The notes below the pieces were generated by a model, which worked only from the letters and a program-made list of their open reading frames with translations, had not been told where the DNA came from and made no database searches. Below, in pieces: positions 34,263 through 43,070 of a stretch of DNA of 64,000 nt. Position numbers and translations under genes: made by a program. This DNA is from Clostridiaceae bacterium (lineage in GTDB: Bacteria > Bacillota > Clostridia > Lachnospirales > Lachnospiraceae), in contig CAJTGI010000011.1 of NCBI GenBank assembly GCA_910575435.1, positions 1-64,000 of the forward strand, in the 5' to 3' direction. Numbering within the stretch: the first letter of the stretch is position 1; the number at the start of each line of letters is the position of its first letter.

Positions 34263-34443
34263 TTGCGCATTCCTCCATTTCATTAAAATATGTCTGGTAT
34301 TATTCTTGACAGATAATCTTCTTTTATTCACTGGAATTTATAGGAATCCAACGGCAGATTTTCTTTGACGATAACAGCATATCCTATTATAATAATTTTT
34401 ATCATTTGAGAAAATTTTCGCAGCAGATAAGGAAATTTCGCCC

Positions 34444-34749
34444 ATGCCATATACGAAACAAATTGAATCATCCCCGAATATTATTGAAATTACAGATTTT
34501 TCTGCGCCAGGGCTAGATGTCTATGCCCGCAACACGGAAGCCCAGCTGCTAAACCGTCATGAGCCCCACAGAGGGCTGTTCATCGCAGAGAGTCCCAAAG
34601 TGGTAGAGCGGGCCTTAGACGCAGGCTGCGTTCCCGTGTCCCTCCTGCTAGAACGAAAGCATATCCACGGCGAGGCCAGGGAATTGATTTTCCGCTGCGG
34701 GAAAATTCCCATATACACCGCAGATTACCATATCCTGACAAAGCGGTAG
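34444..34749 (+). pseudogene. Truncated TrmH/SpoU-type rRNA methyltransferase (N-terminal fragment)
   Basis: The 101 residues match the N-terminal substrate-binding domain of a SpoU-family 2'-O-ribose methyltransferase (EITDFSAPGLDVYARNTEAQLL, GLFIAESPKVVERALDAG). The frame ends after DYHILTKR. The methyltransferase (SPOUT) domain, which should add about 160 residues with the knot motifs, is absent from the following DNA. It is a 3'-deleted gene and has no visible ribosome site. Confidence 0.8.
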
Positions 34750-34784
34750 CATTTTGGCAGTTGGGAAATCGGAAAAATAATATC

Positions 34785-34813
34785 TTGCCTTCTTGAATAT
34801 AATACGGTATACT
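34785..34813 (+). promoter_or_regulatory. Promoter of the antiporter leader RNA
   Basis: TTGCCT (34785-34790) and TATACT (34808-34813) are separated by 17 nt. Transcription would start near 34820, at the 5' edge of the riboswitch-like leader. Confidence 0.75.
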
Positions 34814-34817
34814 GGTT

Positions 34818-34894
34818 TTGTATTAGGGAGTAACTTGCATATATGATATGTTATGTGTTTCGTCAGTACGGGAATTTTCCCCGGAACACATTGT
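34818..34894 (+). promoter_or_regulatory. Probable yybP-ykoY (Mn2+) riboswitch aptamer
   Basis: The leader contains AGGGAGTAAC near 34825, the L1 signature of the class (GGGGAGUAG-like). A stem TGTGTT (34854-34859) with AACACA (34885-34890) encloses TCGTCA (34860-34865) and CCGG (34881-34884) around a GGGAA/TTCCC hairpin. TCGTCA and CCGG in this position are hallmarks of the second aptamer arm. The location before a cation antiporter fits the known class. Not confirmed by a covariance search. Confidence 0.7.
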
Positions 34895-34950
34895 AAAAAG
34901 TGAGACTATTACTGTTATTTTATTACAGTATTTGTCTCACTTTTTTTACA
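34895..34950 (+). terminator. Terminator of the riboswitch (expression platform)
   Basis: AAAAAGTGAGAC (34895-34906) pairs with GTCTCACTTTTT (34934-34945), with an inner ACTGT/ACAGT stem and a T run. It overlaps the 3' side of the aptamer, so metal binding would decide between this hairpin and readthrough into the antiporter gene. Confidence 0.85.
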
Positions 34951-35120
34951 TATTTATAAATTTCGCTACAGGGCAGCCCCCTGCCAGCCAAGAAATCTGA
35001 AGAATTCAACTTCTTTTAGATGATCCTGCAAGGGGATGCGCTGCGTTCCTTTTAATTTGCAAATCACTCCGTCAATGATGCAATGAAGCAATAGTCTAAG
35101 AGATTCTATGGAAAGGGGAA

Positions 35121-36104
35121 ATGAATATGTTTTTATTTGATGCAGTTATTTTAGCCGTGGGTTTCGCCGCCCTAATCAAAGGTGCAGATTTATTCGTGGA
35201 TGGAAGTTCCGCATTAGCCAGATACTTCAAGGTACCTGGCGTGATAATCGGGCTGACCATTGTCGCCTTAGGAACCAGCGCTCCCGAACTGGCAGTCAGC
35301 ACTTCCGCAGCACTGCAGGGTTCAAATGAAATCGCTCTCAGCAATGTGGTGGGTTCCAATATTTTCAACCTGCTGTGCGTGCTGGGAATATGCGCAATCA
35401 TCCATCCAGTGCCTGTTGACTCTGCCTTTCTCCGAAGAGATTTTCCCATATCCATAGCCGCAACATTTTTTATCTTGATTGCCACAGGCCTTTCTACTAT
35501 TCTTTCTGGAAGATTGTTCCGTCTCGAAATGGAAGCGACGGCCGGCTATGTAAGCAGGGCGACGAGCATAGTAATCCTGCTGGCATTCCTTTCATACATG
35601 GTGTATTTAATCCATGACGCAAGAAAGCATCCAGAAGGGACAGAGGAGGGGGAGCATCTGCCTCTGTGGAAATGTTTCGCCCTGATTGCCCTGGGTCTGG
35701 CATTGGTCATAGCAGGCGGGCAGGGAGTAGTCTTTGGCGCAAAAGAAATTGCCAGAACATTGGGGATGTCCGAGACGTTGATTGGGCTGACAGTGGTTGC
35801 CATCGGCACCTCTCTGCCAGAACTGGCCACTTCGATGATTGCCGCCAAAAAGGGAGAGACCGGGCTTGCAGTGGGAAATGTAATCGGCTCCAATATCTTC
35901 AACCTGCTCTTTATCCTTGGAATATCAGCGGCAATACACCCCATCGGGGTAAATGCCGCCTCCATTTATGATCTGATCATATTGGCCTCCGTCAGCATCC
36001 TCTGCCTTATTTTTTCCTTTACGAGAAAGGCAATTAGCCGCCTGGAAGGAATCATTATGATTTGCCTTTACATTGGCTGCGTAATCTTTGCCGCAATCCG
36101 ATAG
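35121..36104 (+). CDS. CaCA-family cation antiporter (calcium/sodium or Mn2+ exchanger)
   Basis: The 327-residue protein has about ten membrane helices in two inverted repeats. Each carries the alpha-repeat motif: GLTIVALGTSAPELAVS with SNVVGSNIFNLLCVLG, and GLTVVAIGTSLPELATS with GNVIGSNIFNLLFILG. It matches the YrbG group (TIGR00367). The probable Mn2+ riboswitch upstream suggests that manganese export may be its real task here. The ribosome site AAAGGGG fits either the ATG at 35121 or the one at 35127. Confidence 0.93.
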   Translation: MNMFLFDAVILAVGFAALIKGADLFVDGSSALARYFKVPGVIIGLTIVALGTSAPELAVSTSAALQGSNEIALSNVVGSNIFNLLCVLGICAIIHPVPVDSAFLRRDFPISIAATFFILIATGLSTILSGRLFRLEMEATAGYVSRATSIVILLAFLSYMVYLIHDARKHPEGTEEGEHLPLWKCFALIALGLALVIAGGQGVVFGAKEIARTLGMSETLIGLTVVAIGTSLPELATSMIAAKKGETGLAVGNVIGSNIFNLLFILGISAAIHPIGVNAASIYDLIILASVSILCLIFSFTRKAISRLEGIIMICLYIGCVIFAAIR

Positions 36105-36129
36105 CCAGAAGAATAATGAAGTGGCACAT

Positions 36130-36158
36130 TTTACATTCATGGCATTCTGATGTATAAT
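36130..36158 (+). promoter_or_regulatory. Promoter of the ABC exporter operon
   Basis: TTTACA (36130-36135) and TATAAT (36153-36158) have a 17-nt spacer, 130 nt upstream of the ATPase gene. Confidence 0.7.
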
Positions 36159-36289
36159 GTATTCTATCGTTGCGAAAATTGCGACCCAATCAAGAATTGA
36201 TTTCCCGATACGCGGAAAATTAAGTTGCCACTTGATCTTCGTTGCATTAGCCATTGAAATGATAATCCACAACCAGAAAGGCATTGTAT

Positions 36290-37111
36290 ATGAATGTGAT
36301 AGAAATAAATCATCTGACAAAAAATTACGGAAAGCATCGGGGAGTTTCGGATGTGAGCTTTTATGTAGAAAAGGGAGATATCTTTGGATTTCTAGGGCCT
36401 AACGGAGCCGGAAAATCCACCACGATCCGGTCTATGCTCGGACTGATCCAATTCCAGAAGGGCAGCATTGATATTTTTGGAAAGGATATCAGGAGATATC
36501 GGGAAAGCATTCTGGAAGAGGTGGGCTACATGCCCTCTGAAGCCATGTTCTATCCCAATATGAAGGTCAGAGACATTATTCATATGGCGGCCAGGGCGAG
36601 AAATCGGAACTGCTCCTCAGAAGCCAGAAAATTATGCGACTGCCTGCAAGTAGACCTGGATAAGAAAATCAGCGACCTGTCTCTGGGAAACCGCAAGAAA
36701 GTGAGCATTGTGTGCGCTATGCAGCACAAGCCAAAACTATATATTTTTGATGAACCCACCAGCGGGTTAGACCCGCTGATGCAGACGGAATTTTTTAATC
36801 TGATTCATGAATATGTACGCCAAGGCGCAACCTGCATGCTTTCCACCCACGTTCTCTCGGAAGTCAAGCAGCACTGCAAAAATGTGGCCATCATGAAAGA
36901 GGGCAAACTGCAGCGAGTGGACGCAGTGGCAAATATCACGAAGACAAACGCCAAGCGAATCCAGATGGTCAAAGACGGACGGCGGGAAGATTTCCTATAT
37001 GAAGGCGTTCTAAACGCACTGTTTCGGGAATTGGCAACACATGACATCTCAGACATCCTAATTCAAGAACCATCTCTGGACGAGATTTTCATGCATTATT
37101 ACCAAAATTAA
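36290..37111 (+). CDS. ABC exporter ATP-binding protein
   Basis: The 273-residue ATPase has Walker A GPNGAGKST (near residue 38), the ABC signature LSLGNRKK, Walker B LYIFDEPTSGLDP and H-loop STHVLSEV. The C-terminal extension after residue 210 is typical of ABC-2/Nod-type exporters. It works with the permease encoded 91 bp downstream. The start at 36290 is the first ATG in frame, with AGAAAGG upstream. The exported substrate is unknown. Confidence 0.93.
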   Translation: MNVIEINHLTKNYGKHRGVSDVSFYVEKGDIFGFLGPNGAGKSTTIRSMLGLIQFQKGSIDIFGKDIRRYRESILEEVGYMPSEAMFYPNMKVRDIIHMAARARNRNCSSEARKLCDCLQVDLDKKISDLSLGNRKKVSIVCAMQHKPKLYIFDEPTSGLDPLMQTEFFNLIHEYVRQGATCMLSTHVLSEVKQHCKNVAIMKEGKLQRVDAVANITKTNAKRIQMVKDGRREDFLYEGVLNALFRELATHDISDILIQEPSLDEIFMHYYQN

Positions 37112-37202
37112 GCGTTTTAGGTTTTGCATATATTGTATTTGCGGCATCACCCGCTATTGGCGCAACCTAGTTTGCAGGAAACAGAAAGGCATGGGATTTA
37201 TT

Positions 37203-37994
37203 ATGCGAACGATATATACTCATGAAATAAAAAATTCAATCAAGGCACTATTCATATGGTTTATCTGCGTGGGCAGCATGGGGTTCGCCTGCATCTTGCT
37301 TTTTGCCAGCATGAAAGAAAGCATGGAAAGCATAGCGGAGAGTTTTGCCTCTATGGGGGCATTTTCCGATGCCTTCGGCATGAGCCAATTAAGCATGGCC
37401 ACCCTTCCAGGATTCTATGCCACCGAAGTAGGTGCGATCCAAGGGCTTGGGGGAGCCATGTTTGCCGCTATCATCAGCACGTCCATGCTATCCAAGGAGG
37501 AGGACGGACATACCAGCGAATTCCTCTTATCCCTCCCCATCTCCCGAAGAAAGACAGTCGCTGCCAAATGGTGCGCCACTGCCACGCTGATTTTCCTCTT
37601 CCAAATCCTCTGCGTCGCGCTATATCTTCTGGGAATTTTAATACTGGGGGAAAAGATGCCCATGGACAAATTTTTTCAGTTCCACGCCTTCCAGTTTTTA
37701 ATGAATCTGGAACTTGGAGCCATCTGTTACGGACTATCCGCATTCATGAAAAAGAATAAAATAGGACTGGGCCTTGGCATCGTGCTATTCTTCTATGCCT
37801 ACGACCTCATCGCCCGGGTAGTGCCAGACCTATCCGACAGCAAGTTTCTGAGCCCATATTCCTACGCCAATCCCTCCGTTATTTTCAGCGGGGGAGACCC
37901 AGACAAAACAGCCCTTGTCTTTGGCATGGCAATCCTATTAGTGGCAATTGCCACGGCTCATATAGTATATGCCAAAAGAGACCTGGCAGCATAG
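37203..37994 (+). CDS. ABC-2 type permease
   Basis: The 263-residue protein has six hydrophobic segments, starting with a helix at about residue 15-40 (ALFIWFICVGSMGFACILLF), and ends with VAIATAHIVYAKRDLAA. A cytoplasmic loop (HTSEFLLSLPISRRKTVAAKW) is characteristic of ABC-2 permeases. It partners the ATPase at 36290. The same CAGAAAGGCAT leader precedes both genes. Complete. Confidence 0.88.
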   Translation: MRTIYTHEIKNSIKALFIWFICVGSMGFACILLFASMKESMESIAESFASMGAFSDAFGMSQLSMATLPGFYATEVGAIQGLGGAMFAAIISTSMLSKEEDGHTSEFLLSLPISRRKTVAAKWCATATLIFLFQILCVALYLLGILILGEKMPMDKFFQFHAFQFLMNLELGAICYGLSAFMKKNKIGLGLGIVLFFYAYDLIARVVPDLSDSKFLSPYSYANPSVIFSGGDPDKTALVFGMAILLVAIATAHIVYAKRDLAA

Positions 37995-38046
37995 CTTTTT
38001 CTGACAAGCGGTCATCTCCAGAACGATGCAAAAGGAACGGCAACGC

Positions 38047-38096
38047 AAAAAAGGACTGTCGCACCCATCTAGCCAATCGGTGCGACAGTCCTTTTA
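38047..38096. terminator. Bidirectional terminator between ABC permease and transglycosylase
   Basis: A 15-bp perfect stem, AAGGACTGTCGCACC (38051-38065) with 38079-38093, has A and T runs on either side, so it serves both convergent genes. Confidence 0.9.
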
Positions 38097-38840
38097 TCCC
38101 ACTGCCGAAGCAGTTTCAAATGCCTCTTTATAACTTAATACTTTATTAATGTAATTCTTGCAATAGGAGGGAATGCCTCCATGCCTCTTCACTGCGCCGC
38201 TCCCTGCATTGTAGGCGGCCAATGCCAGACGCACATTTCCATTGAACTCTTTTAACTTCTGCTTGATGCACTTTGCCCCGCCCATAATATTCTGCTCAGG
38301 GTCAAATACGTCCTTCACGCCCAAACTCCTAGCCGTGACTGGCATCAACTGCATCACGCCCTTGGCTCCCGCACTGGAAACATCCTTGGCGTTAAAGTTG
38401 GACTCTGCCTTTGCGATGGCCTTCAGAAGGCTCTCGGACACGCCATACCGCTGTGCGGCCTTTTTAAAATAGGCATCATACTTTGTCTTCTTCATAGAAG
38501 TAGCCGAAGTAGTCTTCTCAGCCGAGGAATCCGTCTCCTTTGCCTCTTCTGTCACATCTACATAGACAATATTCTTTCCCGTAACGGGATCCCTGTACAT
38601 GACTTTCTGATCCCCCGCATTCCGGGCATCCACCGTCTCGCTGGCATCCTTAGCCGTATTGGCATCGGCCTGGCTGCCATTCTCTTCCTTCGCATCACCT
38701 TCCGATGCGCCCTGCACGCCGGCAGCCGTCTGCTCGCTATTCAATACCGTATCAAATGGAATCAGCGTGGTCACGCCTTTTTCCTTCGCCGAATAGGCCA
38801 CCAATGGCTTAATGTGCAAATACGAAACGCTCTGTATCAT
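38094..38840 (-). CDS. SLT-type lytic transglycosylase
   Basis: The 248-residue protein has a C-terminal lysozyme-like SLT domain from about residue 130: YGVSESLLKAIAKAESNFNAKDVSSAGAKG with catalytic Glu in AKAESNF, then VMQLMPVTARSLGV and LALAAYNAGSGAV. It cleaves peptidoglycan glycan strands. No signal peptide is visible: the N-terminus (MIQSVSYLHIKPLVAYSAKEKG) is not hydrophobic, and residues 40-125 are a low-complexity Ala/Asp/Glu linker. Export by another route, for instance the flagellar system, is possible. AAAGGGG precedes the ATG. Confidence 0.85.
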   Translation of the reverse strand: MIQSVSYLHIKPLVAYSAKEKGVTTLIPFDTVLNSEQTAAGVQGASEGDAKEENGSQADANTAKDASETVDARNAGDQKVMYRDPVTGKNIVYVDVTEEAKETDSSAEKTTSATSMKKTKYDAYFKKAAQRYGVSESLLKAIAKAESNFNAKDVSSAGAKGVMQLMPVTARSLGVKDVFDPEQNIMGGAKCIKQKLKEFNGNVRLALAAYNAGSGAVKRHGGIPSYCKNYINKVLSYKEAFETASAVG

Positions 38841-38953
38841 GGCTATTCCCCTTTCTGCCCCTGCAGGACAAAATCTCCATCCTTTATATTATACTTCTTT
38901 TCAGCCTGTCTGTCCATCCCCAAATTTTTCTCGCGCCTCCCTGCCCAAACAAG

Positions 38954-39604
38954 TCAGCGGCCAGCATCTGCCCCTGCCTTCATGGCAAACAGCTGGGAAA
39001 GAGTAAGGTCATTGCATGCCGCCTGCGTGTGCTTCTGCTGCACTCTAGAAGATTTTCCATCAATCGGCTCCGGAAGGGTCCGTATCGTCCTGCCTTCAAT
39101 ATCCATTTTTCTCGCACTGGATTCCCCATCCTCCGCATAAGCCGAGGTTGCCTCTTTCGCCATGACTACCTTATCTTCTACATGAGCCGAAACCACCTTT
39201 CTCGCTCTCCTGTCTCCATCCTCCACATGGGCCGGAACCGCTTCCCTCGCTCCCCTATCTCCGTCCTCCACATGGGCCGGAACCACTTCCCTCGCTCTCT
39301 TATCCCCATCCTCCACACGGGCCGGAACCACTTTCCTCGCCTTCCTATCTCCGTCCTCCACATATGCAGGAACCACTTCCCTCGCTCTCCCGTCTCCATC
39401 TTTCACGCATATGAAAGCCCCTTCGCCCTCCCGAACATGAAGACGGCTGGGAAAAGTCACCTCTGCCTGCTTCACCTTGCAAACCCTAGCCATTTCGCCA
39501 GAAGCAACCTCTTCTATGGGCACCCGAGGCTTCCCTGAGATAGGCTTCTTGACCTCTGCCTTTTTCCAAGAAACGACCTTTGCTCTCTTCCCCTCTTGCA
39601 CCAT
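38954..39604 (-). CDS. Repeat protein with seven 15-residue units
   Basis: The 216-residue charged protein has no signal peptide or membrane segment. Residues 63-167 are seven tandem 15-residue units of the type VPAHVEDGDRRARKV, encoded by a 45-bp minisatellite. The N-terminus is Lys/Val-rich and the C-terminus ends NDLTLSQLFAMKAGADAGR. Each unit alternates a short hydrophobic stretch with acidic and basic clusters. No family recognised. It lies just upstream of the transglycosylase gene, in the same direction. Confidence 0.6.
   Translation of the reverse strand: MVQEGKRAKVVSWKKAEVKKPISGKPRVPIEEVASGEMARVCKVKQAEVTFPSRLHVREGEGAFICVKDGDGRAREVVPAYVEDGDRKARKVVPARVEDGDKRAREVVPAHVEDGDRGAREAVPAHVEDGDRRARKVVSAHVEDKVVMAKEATSAYAEDGESSARKMDIEGRTIRTLPEPIDGKSSRVQQKHTQAACNDLTLSQLFAMKAGADAGR
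39104..39418 (-). repeat. 45-bp minisatellite inside a coding region
   Basis: Seven in-frame units of 45 bp encode 15-residue repeats; the inner four are most alike. On the plus strand the period is visible as recurring CTCCACATGGGCCGGAACC-type blocks. Copy number probably varies between strains by slippage. Confidence 0.85.
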
Positions 39605-39892
39605 GACGCCCCCCTTCCGACAATTCTATATTTTATTCCTCTGTAACTTCCTAAAAGGTGTCAGAATCTGATGCGCAACCGCAACCATTCTGATATTTTT
39701 TAAAATCACTGCTAATAGTAACAAAAGTATAGCATATTTCTAAAAACTCGTCTATTTCTGCCTTGCAATTTATTCATCAAAAAAGTACAATGATATTATT
39801 AGCAAATGCCAGTTTAATCAGTTTTCTGTCCGCGCACTGCCGGACGCAAAGTTGCCGTTTCTTCAAAAAGCAGTGCAGAAATGAGGATTGAT

Positions 39893-40609
39893 ATGGAAAA
39901 AGCCATTGCAACATTGAAAGACTGGGTGGCAGAAAGCCAGAAGATCGTATTTTTTGGCGGGGCGGGAGTAAGCACGGAGAGCGGTATCCCCGATTTTCGC
40001 AGCGTAGACGGACTATACCACCAGAAATACGATGATCCCCCGGAGACGATTTTAAGCCATTCTTTCTTTTTAAGAAATGCAGAGAAATTTTTTGACTTTT
40101 ACCGGGATAAGATGATCTACCCCGATGCCAGCCCCAATATCACTCATGAAAAACTGGCAGAATGGGAGAGAGCAGGAAAACTTTCCGGAATTGTCACCCA
40201 GAATATTGACGGTCTGCACCAGGCTGCGGGAAACGAAAAAGTATATGAACTTCACGGCTCCATCCACCGTAATTATTGTATGAAATGCCATCAATTTTAT
40301 CCGCTGGAGGCTATTCAGAAAAGTACGGGAATCCCCCGATGCGCCTGTGGCGGCATCATCAAGCCAGACGTGGTGCTCTATGAGGAAGGGCTGGACAATG
40401 ATACCATAGAGGGAGCCGTGAATGCCATTTCCCATGCGGACCTGATGATCGTGGGCGGGACTTCCCTGGCCGTTTACCCCGCAGCAGGCATGCTACAGTA
40501 TTTCCACGGTAAACATATCGTTTTCATCAACAAAGCCCCTACCCCCTTCGACAAAAATGCAGACCTGCTTCTGCAGATGGGATTGGGGGAAGTATTTGAA
40601 AACCTGTAG
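39893..40609 (+). CDS. Sirtuin, NAD-dependent protein deacylase
   Basis: The 238-residue Sir2 family enzyme has the NAD-binding [15 protein letters not shown], catalytic-site [12 protein letters not shown] with catalytic His in YELHGSIH, a Cys4 zinc site (CMKC and CAC with flanking Cys) and the C-terminal [12 protein letters not shown]. It removes acetyl or other acyl groups from lysines, making nicotinamide and O-acyl-ADP-ribose. The start at 39893 has GAGG 6 nt upstream. It is followed by a TSCPD gene in the same direction. Confidence 0.95.
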   Translation: MEKAIATLKDWVAESQKIVFFGGAGVSTESGIPDFRSVDGLYHQKYDDPPETILSHSFFLRNAEKFFDFYRDKMIYPDASPNITHEKLAEWERAGKLSGIVTQNIDGLHQAAGNEKVYELHGSIHRNYCMKCHQFYPLEAIQKSTGIPRCACGGIIKPDVVLYEEGLDNDTIEGAVNAISHADLMIVGGTSLAVYPAAGMLQYFHGKHIVFINKAPTPFDKNADLLLQMGLGEVFENL

Positions 40610-40670
40610 TTAAATTCACATAAGCAATAGAACAATTTATAAAAGCATTGTCAATAGAAAGGAGTTTATC

Positions 40671-40928
40671 ATGCAGTATTCATATAAGACCAAGGGAACC
40701 TGTTCCCAGCAGATTAATTTCAAGCTAGAGGGAGATATCGTGACAGACATCCAATTTGTAGGGGGATGCAATGGCAACACCAAAGGCGTTGCCGCTCTCT
40801 GCGAGGGTCTGACCGTGGATGAGATCGAGACCCGCCTGAAAGGAATCCAGTGCGGCGTCAAGGGAACTTCCTGCGTTGACCAGCTGGCACTGGCCGTAAG
40901 GGAAGCCCTGACCTCCGTTAAAGCCTAG
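40671..40928 (+). CDS. TSCPD-domain protein (TIGR03905 family)
   Basis: The 85-residue protein has the TSCPD layout: YSYKTKGTCSQQINFKLEGD, GGCNGNTKGVAALCEG and the motif GTSCVDQLA in place of TSCPD. The four Cys positions suggest metal binding. The domain also occurs at the C-terminus of some ribonucleotide reductases; the role of the free-standing form is unknown. AAAGGAG precedes the ATG. Confidence 0.88.
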   Translation: MQYSYKTKGTCSQQINFKLEGDIVTDIQFVGGCNGNTKGVAALCEGLTVDEIETRLKGIQCGVKGTSCVDQLALAVREALTSVKA

Positions 40929-40938
40929 AAATCCCTGT

Positions 40939-41472
40939 TCAGGCAAGGCCCAAACTCTCGAAATCCGTCCTCGTAAAGCGGTGGTAGGTGACATGATCTC
41001 CCTCCACGCTGATGCAATAGATAAATTCATCCGGCAAGCCATCCTGAAAGTAGACCAGATAGTCAAATTCTCCATGGCTTGTCGATTCTACATGAACACA
41101 GTCAGAATATTTGCGAAAGACAGCCAGCAAATCCTCAAAGTCATGCCCATGCCCTGAGACCGTTTCTATTAATTCTCTGATAAATGCATAATCCTCTATA
41201 TGCTCATGGACGTATTTTCCCACTCGAGGCGGCAGGCATAGGCAAAATCTGCCATCCATTTCCGTCACTTCCACCACTCCGTACTTTTCCCTGGCATCGT
41301 GAAAGAACTTCCCCAAAAGGCTGACCATCTCCGGGGCATCATGCGCCACTCCCAGCAAACCATTCAGAGATTCCAAGGGATAATACAACCGAACGCTCTC
41401 CTCTAAGTATCCCAGTTTTATTTGCTGTTCCGCAATCATATCCTGTATATTCCTCTCTAATTTCTCAAACAT
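40939..41472 (-). CDS. DUF3877 family protein
   Basis: The 177-residue soluble protein opens MFEKLERNIQDMIAEQQIKLGY and continues ESVRLYYPLESLNGLLG, the pattern I associate with DUF3877, found mainly in Lachnospiraceae. Function unknown. The start at 41472 is set by GGAGG 8 nt upstream; a longer frame reaches 41598 without a ribosome site and would run across the upstream terminator hairpin. It converges on the TSCPD gene with only 10 nt between. Confidence 0.7.
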   Translation of the reverse strand: MFEKLERNIQDMIAEQQIKLGYLEESVRLYYPLESLNGLLGVAHDAPEMVSLLGKFFHDAREKYGVVEVTEMDGRFCLCLPPRVGKYVHEHIEDYAFIRELIETVSGHGHDFEDLLAVFRKYSDCVHVESTSHGEFDYLVYFQDGLPDEFIYCISVEGDHVTYHRFTRTDFESLGLA

Positions 41473-41535
41473 ATCTTCTGCCTCCGCTCTAAAATAGTTA
41501 TAGATGCTTGTTTGCATCCAGCTATGATATTGAAA

Positions 41536-41560
41536 AGGGCACCGTCTGTTCCGGTGCCCT
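41536..41560 (-). terminator. Rho-independent terminator
   Basis: AGGGCACC (41536-41543) pairs with GGTGCCCT (41553-41560); on the minus strand TTTTC follows. It ends the leftward transcript of the gene at 41601. Confidence 0.85.
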
Positions 41561-41600
41561 GTAATTATTTCTGATTCCTCGCCGCCAATGCCGGCCATTT

Positions 41601-42236
41601 TTACATCATGCCGCTGAATACTCCCTGCATCGTAGGATTTCTAGAAGGTGCATCTTTTGTCTTGTAAGATATTGCTGCCTTCTTCTGCAAATCCACATTT
41701 TGTACGTTAGAAACACTCTGGCTCTGCTGCGTCGTCGCCTCTTTCTCTCTCGAAATATCCTTGCCAGCCGGCTGTCTGACATCTTCTTCCTTGCGATAAG
41801 CTTCCTCTTGGCCATCGGTCTGAGATTCCTTTAACTGCTCCATCTCTTCCTGGCGTTTTTTCAGTGCTTCCAGCTGGTCTAGCAAGAACGTGTCCTGATC
41901 CTTTTTCTTCTTATAATGCTCTGTCTCCTGATACGCCCTTTGCGTGCCCGCCAGATGGCCCACCCGCCGACCCATGATAATCCCATTGGAGCCGCTCTCT
42001 CTCACGGCCGTCTGCACTGCTCCAAAATAGTGTCCCATCACTTCGGATTTCGTCTGGGCAAGCTGCATCCTCCTGAGAAGCCTGTCATTCTCCTCCTTAT
42101 CCGGCCCGGTTTCCGCAGTAATGGCATTTTTCGCAATCTGCCGCCTTCCACTCTCTGTCTCCGTAACTTTCTGAAGATTCTGGACTTTCATCTGTCTGTC
42201 CGAGGTCAAGAAATTATTTGGAAAGGAAATATTCAT
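41601..42236 (-). CDS. Uncharacterised charged protein, partner of DUF6033 gene
   Basis: The 211-residue protein is hydrophilic. The N-terminus MNISFPNNFLTSDRQMKVQN is followed by helical segments; residues 90-150 are Lys/Glu/Gln-rich coiled coil (LLDQLEALKKRQEEMEQLKE). There is no signal peptide. GGAGGAGG precedes the ATG. It lies 56 nt downstream of the DUF6033 gene, with which it is probably co-transcribed. No family recognised. Confidence 0.6.
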   Translation of the reverse strand: MNISFPNNFLTSDRQMKVQNLQKVTETESGRRQIAKNAITAETGPDKEENDRLLRRMQLAQTKSEVMGHYFGAVQTAVRESGSNGIIMGRRVGHLAGTQRAYQETEHYKKKKDQDTFLLDQLEALKKRQEEMEQLKESQTDGQEEAYRKEEDVRQPAGKDISREKEATTQQSQSVSNVQNVDLQKKAAISYKTKDAPSRNPTMQGVFSGMM

Positions 42237-42292
42237 AAAACCTCCTCCTTTCTGCCTTATTCCGTTATATCTTATACTCTATTGTAACCTCT

Positions 42293-43030
42293 TTAGATGT
42301 TAAAGTCAAATCTTCCGCCAATTCTCGCCTGCTCTTCCGGCTTAATCTTCGTCCAGTCAACCGCCCTGATCTGGGCCAGCAAATCCTCTGCCGTATCTGC
42401 CTTGAGTGACACCTTCTGGGTGGTATGGGGAATGTGGGGCTGCCCCCTTCTCGCTGCCTCTTCCTGCTTGGCGGCCCTCTCCTTGGCCTCCTCTTCCTCA
42501 GTCCTCCTATTCTCCCTCGTCTTCTCTATGTGCTCTCTCTGACGCTCTCCCATTCTCTCCAGTTCCGCAAAATAAGTAACCTTGCCGTCCTTGTCAATGG
42601 TGATGCCAATATTCTTTACATCCTTCCCCTCTTCCTGCAATTTTTCCTTAATGCTATCCAAATCCGTGGTTGCGTCAGATAAAATTGACAGATATTTCTC
42701 CTTCATCTCGGAATCTGCAGCCATCTCTTCTAAGGTCTCAGGATCAATCAGCACGCTATATTCCTTGGTGCCTCTAGAAAGATAATACTGCGCCTCTTCT
42801 TCCGATGCATAGTCAGCCACGATAAAATCCATATTGCCATATGTCTTCTGCAATTCCTCCAAAAGCTTCTGCGCCTTGTCGCTCAGTTTCACCTGATTCT
42901 TTTCAGATGCGCTAGACTTCTCAGACCGGGAAGCACTGCCGCTCTCCTTCGATTTCCTGTCATTCCTGGTTGTTGCGTCATAATAGTTTTTTTGATTTTG
43001 GTATACTCCGTATCCTTCAATAAAACTCAT
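42293..43030 (-). CDS. DUF6033 family protein
   Basis: The 245-residue protein begins MSFIEGYGVYQNQKNYYD and contains LSDKAQKLLEELQKTYGNMDFIV, the DUF6033 pattern of Lachnospiraceae. Residues 150-190 are a highly charged helix (RENRRTEEEEAKERAAKQEE). Function unknown. It is the first gene of a two-gene leftward operon with the protein at 41601. The LSDKAQKLL-type motif and lack of a signal peptide resemble substrates of flagellar-type export, but that is speculation. Confidence 0.75.
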   Translation of the reverse strand: MSFIEGYGVYQNQKNYYDATTRNDRKSKESGSASRSEKSSASEKNQVKLSDKAQKLLEELQKTYGNMDFIVADYASEEEAQYYLSRGTKEYSVLIDPETLEEMAADSEMKEKYLSILSDATTDLDSIKEKLQEEGKDVKNIGITIDKDGKVTYFAELERMGERQREHIEKTRENRRTEEEEAKERAAKQEEAARRGQPHIPHTTQKVSLKADTAEDLLAQIRAVDWTKIKPEEQARIGGRFDFNI

Positions 43031-43070
43031 ACTCTCGCCCTCCTTTGCGATCAGTATCCATGTAGGCTCA

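Noticed and set aside
39029-39538. 169-codon repeat-containing frame opposite the minisatellite gene
   Set aside because: It also shows 15-residue repeats because the DNA repeat is in phase, but the minus-strand frame has the more protein-like composition and fits the direction of its neighbours.
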